The notes beneath the pieces were generated by a model. That model had not been told where the DNA came from. It did not search any database and worked only from the letters and a program-made list of their open reading frames with translations. The position numbers were made by a program, and so were the translations under genes. A stretch of DNA of 54,791 bases from assembly GCA_013287645.1 (NCBI GenBank), contig JABDDJ010000010.1, positions 1 to 54,791 of the forward strand. Direction: 5' to 3'. Shown here piece by piece: positions 25,205 through 32,741 of the stretch (its first letter is position 1; every line of letters begins with the position of its first letter). Source of the stretch: Chlamydiota bacterium. GTDB taxonomy: Bacteria > Chlamydiota > Chlamydiia > Chlamydiales > JABDDJ01.

Positions 25205-26692
25205 ATGTCTTCTGTTCAAGGGGTAAAGAGTGGCTGTCTGATAGGAAGTCTCATTGAAGATGTGGAGAAAAATACTAAAAAACTCACTGTCTATGCAAAT
25301 AAAAAAATTGCTTTTGCAGTGGAATGCAAAAAACCCAATTCTTTTTTTCAAAACTTAATCGCAAGATGCACATTGACACCCATTAAGTACTATGATGAAG
25401 AAAAAAATAAGTGTAAAACAGTTTACTATAAGCCTGTAACTTCACCAACACTGCCCATCGGGGAAAAAACTGACTCGACTTCAATCGATTGGATGAAACC
25501 AATTCAATTACCAGAAAATTGTATTTTTTTTGAGTATGCCAAGAAAAAAAGAAATTTAAAAAATAAAAAAATAGATTTTCCTTTTGAAGCCATTAAAGAA
25601 TTAAGCGAAATAAAAAAGACATTAGAAGGTTATTCAAAATCCATTTCACAAATTGTCACGTCTGAAGTTCAAATAGATGAAAATAAATACCGTCTCTTAG
25701 TTGATGTAACTCCAAATGGTTTAGGAAGTTATATTATTTTAAAAACAATAGAAGGAGGCTCATATAAAAAAGTATACGTTGCTTACGATTTGGACAAAAA
25801 TAAGATCGTTACAGTAACAGAGACTAAATTTGCTCCCATTATTGTTAGAGGTGAAATCGTCAAAAACCCAGCTGCTATAGCCATTAATGAACATCGCATG
25901 CTGCATAAAATTAAAACTGAATTTGATAAATTACCGGACCGAAAACATCGAAAATTTTTTCGTGGAATTCCTAAACCTTACAAAGTCACCTATCATACAA
26001 TTGAAGGCATCGACTATCAATTCATGGTGATGAGATACTGCAATAAAGAAAATATTTTAAATAGCGTTTTAAAGATAGAATTCAGCGCAAAAGAGATCTG
26101 GGACATTATCCTAAAAGCAGCTAGAGTAATACAATTTTTTCACGCAATCAATTACCTTCACCGCGATATCAAAGTTGACAATATTTTTTGCGATGAGGAT
26201 GAAGGGGGTATTTTAGAAGCTTATCTTGGAGATTATGGTTTTAGTTGTCCAATAGAACTCTTAAATGACGTGCCCCTTGGATCTCCAGGGTATTTAGCCC
26301 CTGAAATTCTGCATAAATATTTGGATGAAAATGATAAGGATCTATTTAGCTTTGAATCTGATATATTTGCTTTTGGAGTAACCATGTGGGGAATAATCAC
26401 GCGTCACTTTCCCGAAGCAAGCGGTCTCATGATTAAAGCGAAAAAGTGCAGAACTGAAAAAGAATTTATTAACCATGTTGACACAGTGTATACAATGATG
26501 CAGGCGGATAATCCTGTACCAGACGATGCAACTCATATTTCCTTTCTTCTTCAATGGGCTACATTGTTTGATCGATCAAATAGACCTACCATACAGCAAG
26601 TCATAGACTATATCACCGCAAATAGATCAAGTCTCGAATGCGAGACTGAAGTTATTCAAGATAAAAGAGATATAAAAGACCTTGTCGATTAA
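25205..26692 (+). CDS. Eukaryotic-like Ser/Thr protein kinase, atypical
   Basis: A 495-residue protein whose C-terminal half is a protein-kinase fold. A Gly-rich loop TIEGGSYKKVYVA (about 181-193), the alpha-C glutamate near E229 (NEHRMLHKI), the catalytic loop YLHRDIKVDNIF (D321, K323, N326), GDYGFSC (DYG in place of DFG, 343-345), GSPGYLAPE (APE at 365-367) and DIFAFGVTMWGI are clear. The usual beta-3 VAIK lysine is not evident: the strand reads IVTVTETK. The first 150 residues are unrelated to known kinase domains. Low GC suggests transfer or rapid change. It could act on host or bacterial proteins; no signal peptide is present. Its 3' end abuts a 129-bp palindrome. Confidence 0.8.
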   Translation: MSSVQGVKSGCLIGSLIEDVEKNTKKLTVYANKKIAFAVECKKPNSFFQNLIARCTLTPIKYYDEEKNKCKTVYYKPVTSPTLPIGEKTDSTSIDWMKPIQLPENCIFFEYAKKKRNLKNKKIDFPFEAIKELSEIKKTLEGYSKSISQIVTSEVQIDENKYRLLVDVTPNGLGSYIILKTIEGGSYKKVYVAYDLDKNKIVTVTETKFAPIIVRGEIVKNPAAIAINEHRMLHKIKTEFDKLPDRKHRKFFRGIPKPYKVTYHTIEGIDYQFMVMRYCNKENILNSVLKIEFSAKEIWDIILKAARVIQFFHAINYLHRDIKVDNIFCDEDEGGILEAYLGDYGFSCPIELLNDVPLGSPGYLAPEILHKYLDENDKDLFSFESDIFAFGVTMWGIITRHFPEASGLMIKAKKCRTEKEFINHVDTVYTMMQADNPVPDDATHISFLLQWATLFDRSNRPTIQQVIDYITANRSSLECETEVIQDKRDIKDLVD

Positions 26693-26821
26693 AACTCATC
26701 TAACGCAAAACTTTAATTAAACGCAAAGCCGCAAAGACGCAAAGAAATTTATTTAATAAATAAAAATTTCTTTGCGCCTTTGCGACTTTGCGTTTAATTA
26801 AAGTTTTGCGTTAGGTGAGTT
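26693..26821. repeat. Palindromic repeat family A, copy 3, with extended arms
   Basis: Arms of 58 nt (26693-26750 and 26764-26821) differ at only three positions. The inner part is the family A core; the outer 29 nt (CTAACGCAAAACTTTAATTA side) is locus-specific. The right arm contains the stop codon and last eight codons of the histidine-kinase hybrid gene (reading NSPNAKL then TAA), and the left arm begins immediately after the stop of the kinase gene. Confidence 0.95.
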
Positions 26822-28108
26822 ACTTAGAGGCAGGCTGACAAAAAAGGTGGATCCTTCTCCCACTTGGCTCTTGAACCAGATTTTGCCTTTATGCTCTGTG
26901 ACGATCTTGTGGACAATCGCTAAGCCTAGACCTGTGCATTTTTCGCCTGCAGTACCAGAGGCGCTCCCTTTTGAGAAGGGCTGGAAAAGCGTTTCTTGAG
27001 CTTTAGCAGGAATTCCGGTTCCATGATCTTGCACAGAGAAAGTAATTTTTTCATCAGTTGCTTTGAGCATAATGTCGATGTTGCTGCCAGGCTGAGAAAA
27101 TTTAGTTGCATTTGTTAGCAGGTTATTGATGACCTGGAAAAGCTTGCTGCGATCTCCATTGATGATAATTTTAGGTGCAGCATCTTGAAAATCCAGTTTA
27201 ATATTTTTCTTCTCTGCAACGTCTTTATTAACGAGGATGCTTTCTTGAATAAGCTCTGAAAAATTTAGTTCTTCTAAACGTAGTGTGACAGTACCTGATT
27301 CAATTACAGAAAAGTCTAATAGATCGTTGATTAGAGTAAGCATAAAGGTGCTGGACTTTTGGATCAGATCGATCATTTTCAGTGACTTTTCATCAATACT
27401 TTCTTTTAATTTTGACATAAGAATATCACTAAATCCAGTAATGACTCCTAGGGGGTTTCTGAGGTCGTGCGCGGCCATTCCTAAGAACTGATTTTTCTGT
27501 TCATTGAGTTCTTTTAACTCCTGATTCTTATGCCTGATTTCTGCATAGACTGAATTTAATTTACGATAAGCATCTTCAAGCTCAGAGTTCTTTTGAATGG
27601 CATTAAGGTATGTAGATAGCAAAAGATCTGTGACTTGAATGGGGTCTACAGCTAAGTGGTAGGGCTTACCCATTAATACAAATGAGAGCTCTTTACTATT
27701 TCCATTCTGTTTGCGAAGCTTCCTATTCTCTAGGATACTATTCATTGTTGAAAGAAGAAAATCGACATTGCATGGTTTTGTCAAAAAAGCATCTGCATAG
27801 CATTCAATACTATTGATGACTTCTAAAGGATCTGATAGAGAGGTAAGTAAGATAACAGGAATTTCTTTAAATTTTGGATCTAATTTTATCTGTTTACAAA
27901 GTTCATAGCCCCCCATAATAGGCATTTCAATATCGCTGATCACAACATTAGGTAGCGATTGACTTAAACATTCCAAAGCTTCTATTCCATTCTTAGCAAG
28001 CGTAGTATATAATTGATGCTTTTCCAAAGCTTCCTGGAGCAATAATGCTTGTGTTAAGCTATCTTCCACTATCAGAATTTCGAGTTTTTTAGTCATTGTA
28101 TCAGCCAT
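26798..28108 (-). CDS. Response regulator-histidine kinase hybrid, output end of the chemosensory operon
   Basis: Receiver domain (about 8-125; phosphoacceptor D59 in VISDIEMP, and TKPCN with its conserved lysine), a coiled-coil linker (about 170-205), HisKA (H214 in MAAHDLRNPLG) and an HATPase domain (NNLLTNATKFSQPG, DHGTGIP, GLGLAIVHKIVTEHKG). In Wsp-type operons the last gene codes for a REC-GGDEF diguanylate cyclase (WspR); here a kinase takes that place, so phosphoryl flow would pass from CheA to this receiver and then alter a second kinase (inference). Its partner response regulator is not in the window. It is 9 nt after cheB. Its last codons lie in a palindrome. Confidence 0.9.
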   Translation of the reverse strand: MADTMTKKLEILIVEDSLTQALLLQEALEKHQLYTTLAKNGIEALECLSQSLPNVVISDIEMPIMGGYELCKQIKLDPKFKEIPVILLTSLSDPLEVINSIECYADAFLTKPCNVDFLLSTMNSILENRKLRKQNGNSKELSFVLMGKPYHLAVDPIQVTDLLLSTYLNAIQKNSELEDAYRKLNSVYAEIRHKNQELKELNEQKNQFLGMAAHDLRNPLGVITGFSDILMSKLKESIDEKSLKMIDLIQKSSTFMLTLINDLLDFSVIESGTVTLRLEELNFSELIQESILVNKDVAEKKNIKLDFQDAAPKIIINGDRSKLFQVINNLLTNATKFSQPGSNIDIMLKATDEKITFSVQDHGTGIPAKAQETLFQPFSKGSASGTAGEKCTGLGLAIVHKIVTEHKGKIWFKSQVGEGSTFFVSLPLSNSPNAKL

Positions 28109-28117
28109 ACTTATTCC

Positions 28118-29173
28118 TTAGTGTAGCAGATTCCTTTGAACGAGATTATTTAGAGTTGCTGCAATATCATTGAGTGGAAGGACCATACGTGCAGCACCTA
28201 ATTTGATGGCTTCTTGTGGCATTCCAAACATGAGACAGCTCTCTTCATCCTGAGCTATTGTGTAAGCCCCTCTATTCTTCATGGCAAGCAATTCCAAGGC
28301 TCCATCTCGCCCCATTCCCGTTAAGAGCACTCCTACACAGCGTGGTCCATATGTTGTAGCCATAGAAGCAAATAGGCTACCTACAGAGGGGCACAAGAAG
28401 GTGGAGCAAGTTGGAGAAAGCGAGATGATATTTCTCTCTTTGATTTGAAAGTCAAATCCGTCGGGAGCGACATAACAGATACCTGGAGAAGCTCTCATAT
28501 TGTTTTCACCCATCACAATGTGCAAAGTAGAATAGGTTTGCAGCCAGTTGACGAATCCTTGAGTAAAGCCATGTGCGATATGTTGGACAATAAAGATGGG
28601 AACAGGAAAATTTTTTGGGAGTGAAGAAAGAATTGTTTGTAGCGCTATAGGTCCACCTAAAGAGGCACCAATCGCTACGGCTTCAATTCTATGTTCAGTA
28701 ACTGCATGTTCACTGGGTGGAGCAGAAGCTATTCTCTTTGTTGTTCGACGTTTTATCAGCTTTACTTCTGCAATAATTTTTATAGTATCAACAATCTCTT
28801 TAGCTCTGTGAGAATAATTAGGATCTCCCATTCCGGCAGGTTTTCCAATAAATGCCAATGCTCCGGCTTCTAATGCTTTAAACCCCTGTTCAGTATCTTG
28901 AGGATTATAGGCAGAGCTAACAATGACGATAGGTATGGGCTTAGTCTCCATAATCTTTCGAGAGACCTCAAAGCCATTGATTTTTGGCATGAAAAGGTCC
29001 ATCGTAATGACATCCGCATCATTTGCTTTAAGCCAGTCAAGGGCTTTTTCACCATCTTCAGCGAACCCTACAATTTTTATTGTAGGATCTGACTCAATAA
29101 TATGAGCAAGTAGCTGTCTTGAAGATTTGGAATCATCTACAACTAAGACTCTAATTGGACTAGTAGTATTCAT
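28118..29173 (-). CDS. cheB: CheB-type protein-glutamate methylesterase
   Basis: Removes methyl groups from chemoreceptor glutamates. The receiver domain (VLVVDDSKSSRQLL; D59 in VITMDLFMP) is followed by a linker and the methylesterase: AIGASLGGP (nucleophile Ser), IVQHIAHGFTQGF (His) and LLTGMGRDGA (Asp). All three catalytic residues are present. It lies two bases after the second receptor gene on the same strand and corresponds to WspF in position, where phosphorylation releases adaptation control. The protein is 351 aa, normal for CheB. Confidence 0.95.
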   Translation of the reverse strand: MNTTSPIRVLVVDDSKSSRQLLAHIIESDPTIKIVGFAEDGEKALDWLKANDADVITMDLFMPKINGFEVSRKIMETKPIPIVIVSSAYNPQDTEQGFKALEAGALAFIGKPAGMGDPNYSHRAKEIVDTIKIIAEVKLIKRRTTKRIASAPPSEHAVTEHRIEAVAIGASLGGPIALQTILSSLPKNFPVPIFIVQHIAHGFTQGFVNWLQTYSTLHIVMGENNMRASPGICYVAPDGFDFQIKERNIISLSPTCSTFLCPSVGSLFASMATTYGPRCVGVLLTGMGRDGALELLAMKNRGAYTIAQDEESCLMFGMPQEAIKLGAARMVLPLNDIAATLNNLVQRNLLH

Positions 29174-29175
29174 TA

Positions 29176-30999
29176 TTACCGGATGTTAAGGAGAGTAGAT
29201 CTCTTTTCTTTTGATTTACTTAATAAGTCTTTACTTCCTTGTACAAGTTTATATTGGCTGATGAGCTCTTTGAGATTAGAGCTAACACGATTTAAGGATT
29301 CTAATGCAGTTTCAATCTGCTTAAGCTGCTCAACATGTTGATTAGTCGCGTCATTAATGTTACTCATTGCAATTGTGATCTGCTCCGTCCCTATGAGTTG
29401 TTGCTGATTGGAATGAACAATCTGACTGGCTGCTTGTGTAAAGCGCTCCATTTTTTGCGCTAACTCCATCATGGCTCTACTTGCATTTGTAGATTGATCT
29501 ACGCCTTTTGCAACGGCCTTTGCGCCTTGATCTGTGGCCAACACAGCTGCATTAGTAGCATTTTGAATTTCGCTTAAGAGTGAACGGACTTGAATTGTCG
29601 CCCCTTTTGACTGTTCTGCGAGTATTCTTATCTGTTGAGCTACGATGCTGAAACTTCTGCCCTGTTCCCCTGCTTTTGCAGCTTCTAAGGCAGCGTTTAC
29701 CGCTAATAGATTAGATTGCTCAGCAATTTCACTCACTGCATCCATAAAGCCTGCAATAGCAAGTCCTTTTTCGCTGAGCTTTAGGATACTGTCTGAAATG
29801 ACTTGCATCCTATCGCGGATCTGATTCATGTCGTCAATAGTTGCAGCAACAGAACTACCACTACTTGTAACAGTTTGGAGAGTTTCTTCAGCATAAGCCA
29901 AGACATCCTTAGCTTTATCAGCAGATACATGTGCTGTCTGCTTTAACTCTTCAATGGTGGTTGTTGTTTCAGTCACAGCAGATGCTGTTTCAGTAGCCCC
30001 TGTAGATAGCTGAGCGAGAGAGCTGAGAATTTCTTGAGAAGTGGAGGTTAAAGAATTAACCTCATCTTGAATTTCACCAATCATTGATCGCATTTGGATG
30101 AGCATATCGTTGAGTGAAATCCCTAATATATCTTTTTCAGAACGCGGCTTGGCTTCGGTCGTTAAATCACCGGAAGCTATAGCTGCAAAGGAGATACACA
30201 TTGTTTTAGTAGAGGCAATCATTTTGTGCATCGCATCGAGAAGATGCCCTAGTTCACCGCCTGATGAAATTTGGAGTTCGTTAGGAATATTACCTACAGA
30301 AATTTGATCGACATTTTCTACAGCATATTCTAAAGGTTTAACGATGCCTTTGATAATGATTAATGTGATAGCAATGAGAATAATTAAAGAAATGATAAGC
30401 CAAATAATTGAAAGTGAGATTAGCCAGTCGGATAGTTGTCTAACATTATAAACGTCACGATCTGTATCCGTTTTATGAAGAATTAATAACTGGTCTAATT
30501 GATTGATAACTTTATTAACGAGAGGAAAAAATTCACGAGTAGATATAATTTTGAGTTTTGCGATGTCAAAATCTTGATTTTGCATCTCGGTCTGTAATTT
30601 TGCTGTTAAAAGATCAAAATTCTTTATCAAAGATTGAGTAGTTTCCCTAACACCATGTTGTTTAATCAATAGATCTTGATCAAACATTGGTTCTTTTTTA
30701 GCGTATTCGTTCCAATTTTCATTAATTGATCCATTAATTTTTTGGATATTATCCAATACTTCAGCTCTATTGAAGTTATTTTCAAGAATCTTATTTTGAA
30801 TATAGATAATTGAATTAAAAAGATCTGATCTAATAGTGTCTAAATACCTGACTAACTGAACACCTTGAGTTAAATTTTCATTCCCCTCTCTTAAATTTTG
30901 AATGTTATACATTCCTAATACTCCCATGATGAGAAGGGATATAGATGAGATAAGGAGAATAATCAGTAAGCGTGAACGTACTTTAAGTTTGTTAAACAT
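29176..30999 (-). CDS. Methyl-accepting chemotaxis protein, double HAMP
   Basis: Membrane chemoreceptor of 607 aa. Membrane helices at about 10-30 and 192-216 enclose a predicted helical sensor domain of about 160 residues. HAMP (217-265) is followed by an extra HAMP-like unit (CISFAAIASGDLTTEAKPRS, about 268-310) and a long signalling coiled coil with the tip QSNLLAVNAALEAAKAGEQG. The tip and most of the coil are nearly identical to the neighbouring receptor; the extra unit explains the 39-residue difference. The ligand cannot be read from sequence. 17 nt separate it from the other receptor. Confidence 0.93.
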   Translation of the reverse strand: MFNKLKVRSRLLIILLISSISLLIMGVLGMYNIQNLREGNENLTQGVQLVRYLDTIRSDLFNSIIYIQNKILENNFNRAEVLDNIQKINGSINENWNEYAKKEPMFDQDLLIKQHGVRETTQSLIKNFDLLTAKLQTEMQNQDFDIAKLKIISTREFFPLVNKVINQLDQLLILHKTDTDRDVYNVRQLSDWLISLSIIWLIISLIILIAITLIIIKGIVKPLEYAVENVDQISVGNIPNELQISSGGELGHLLDAMHKMIASTKTMCISFAAIASGDLTTEAKPRSEKDILGISLNDMLIQMRSMIGEIQDEVNSLTSTSQEILSSLAQLSTGATETASAVTETTTTIEELKQTAHVSADKAKDVLAYAEETLQTVTSSGSSVAATIDDMNQIRDRMQVISDSILKLSEKGLAIAGFMDAVSEIAEQSNLLAVNAALEAAKAGEQGRSFSIVAQQIRILAEQSKGATIQVRSLLSEIQNATNAAVLATDQGAKAVAKGVDQSTNASRAMMELAQKMERFTQAASQIVHSNQQQLIGTEQITIAMSNINDATNQHVEQLKQIETALESLNRVSSNLKELISQYKLVQGSKDLLSKSKEKRSTLLNIR

Positions 31000-31016
31000 A
31001 TGCCTCCAATTCAGGT

Positions 31017-32723
31017 TTAGGCCTCAACCAATTGTCTAGTCCTACGAAGACTAGTCTGTTTAATATTCTCTTTTTTTAAATCTTTTGTTTTATACTGGCT
31101 AATTAATTCTAAAAGAGTGGTGCTGACTCGATTTAAGGATTCGATGGCTGTCTCGATCTGCCTTAATTGCTCTACATGCTGTGTCGTTGCATCATTAATA
31201 TTACTCATAGCGACGGTGATCTGTTCAGTACCAATTAATTGTTGCTGATTGGAATGGACGATCTGGCTTGCAGCCTGAGTAAATTTTTCCATTTTTTGAG
31301 CTAAATCCATCATGGCTCGGCTTGCTTGTGTAGACTGATCAACTCCTTTTGAAACAGCTTTTGAACCTTGATCTGTCGCCAGAACAGCTGCATTCGTGGC
31401 ATTTTGAATTTCACTAAGAAGTGAGCGAACTTGAATTGTAGCACCTTTAGATTGCTCGGCTAAAATCCGGATTTGTTGAGCAACGATACTAAAACTGCGT
31501 CCCTGTTCCCCAGCTTTAGCGGCCTCAAGAGCCGCATTAACGGCAAGTAGATTCGATTGTTCTGCTATTTCACTCACAGAATCCATAAATCCAGCAATGG
31601 CAAGACCTTTCTCACTTAGTTTTAAGATACTATCAGAAATAACCTGCATTCTATCTCTGATCTGATTCATATCTTCAATCGTTTCACCTACAGCTGTCCC
31701 GCTTGCAGTCACCGTTTGAAGAGTCTCTTCTGCATAAGCTAAAACATCTTTTGCTTTATCTGCAGATACATGAGCAGTCTGTTTGAGCTCTTCAATCGTT
31801 GTTGATGTTTCTGTCACTGCGGAGGCTGTCTCAGTGGCTGCTGCGGCAAGTTGAGATTGAGAAGCCATAATCTCTTTAGAAGAACTTGTCAGAACGGTGA
31901 CTTCTTGTTGCATCTCTTGGATCATTTCTCTTAGCTGATTTGACATGAATTGCATGGATTCTAAGAGACTCCCTAATTCTCCTCCTGAAGTGACTTCAAT
32001 CTCATTTGAAACATTTCCATTGGCAATGAATTCTAAGTTTTTAACGGCATAAGTAAGAGGGTTAACAATGCTTCTAATAATAAGCAGAGTGATAAGAATA
32101 AGTAGGATCATAGAAGCAATGAGACATAGATAGGTCAGATATTCCACAGTATCAAATAACCTGATGTAAGTACTATAATCTCGAGAAGTATCCTCAGCAT
32201 GTAGACTTATTAATTGATCAATGTTGTCAACGATCGAGCTATATTTAGGAAACAACTCTTTGTTTATAAGCTGATTCAATTGCTGGATATCTATAGGACG
32301 CTCTTGCAAATCATTCTCAATTTTTACCAGGGATGCCTCTAGATTTTTTATTAATTGTTGAGTATCAGCCTTCATACTGTGTTGTTTCATCAATAGATCA
32401 TCTTCAAACATAGGTTCAACGCTTGAATAACTTGTCCAATTTTCATTGATGATTGCTCCAGTCTTTTTTAAATGCTCAACTTGGGCAGATTGTTTTAGAT
32501 TTCCATTAGCAATTATTCTCTCTTGAAACAGCAGTTGGTCAGTGAGTGATTGCTTTATCACATATAGTCGTTTTACGAGAGCCATCCCTTGAACTAAATT
32601 CTCATTTTCTTGGCGTAGAGAGCGTATGTTATAGGTTCCGAGGATTCCCATGATCACTAAAGCAACCAGTGAGAGTGTCAATACGAGAAATAACCTTGAT
32701 CGTACTGTGAGTTTATTTAACAT
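31017..32723 (-). CDS. Methyl-accepting chemotaxis protein, single HAMP
   Basis: Second chemoreceptor (568 aa), ungapped relative of the next one through residue 260: membrane helices about 10-30 and 196-216, a helical sensor with PMFEDDLLMKQHSMKADTQ, one HAMP (217-265), then the signalling coil with QSNLLAVNAALEAAKAGEQG. The sensor domains differ clearly while the coils are almost the same, consistent with two inputs on one kinase. Although the proteins agree, many third-codon positions in the shared coil differ, so the duplication is not recent. It is 18 nt after cheA. Confidence 0.93.
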   Translation of the reverse strand: MLNKLTVRSRLFLVLTLSLVALVIMGILGTYNIRSLRQENENLVQGMALVKRLYVIKQSLTDQLLFQERIIANGNLKQSAQVEHLKKTGAIINENWTSYSSVEPMFEDDLLMKQHSMKADTQQLIKNLEASLVKIENDLQERPIDIQQLNQLINKELFPKYSSIVDNIDQLISLHAEDTSRDYSTYIRLFDTVEYLTYLCLIASMILLILITLLIIRSIVNPLTYAVKNLEFIANGNVSNEIEVTSGGELGSLLESMQFMSNQLREMIQEMQQEVTVLTSSSKEIMASQSQLAAAATETASAVTETSTTIEELKQTAHVSADKAKDVLAYAEETLQTVTASGTAVGETIEDMNQIRDRMQVISDSILKLSEKGLAIAGFMDSVSEIAEQSNLLAVNAALEAAKAGEQGRSFSIVAQQIRILAEQSKGATIQVRSLLSEIQNATNAAVLATDQGSKAVSKGVDQSTQASRAMMDLAQKMEKFTQAASQIVHSNQQQLIGTEQITVAMSNINDATTQHVEQLRQIETAIESLNRVSTTLLELISQYKTKDLKKENIKQTSLRRTRQLVEA

Positions 32724-32741
32724 GATTCCTCTAATATAAGT

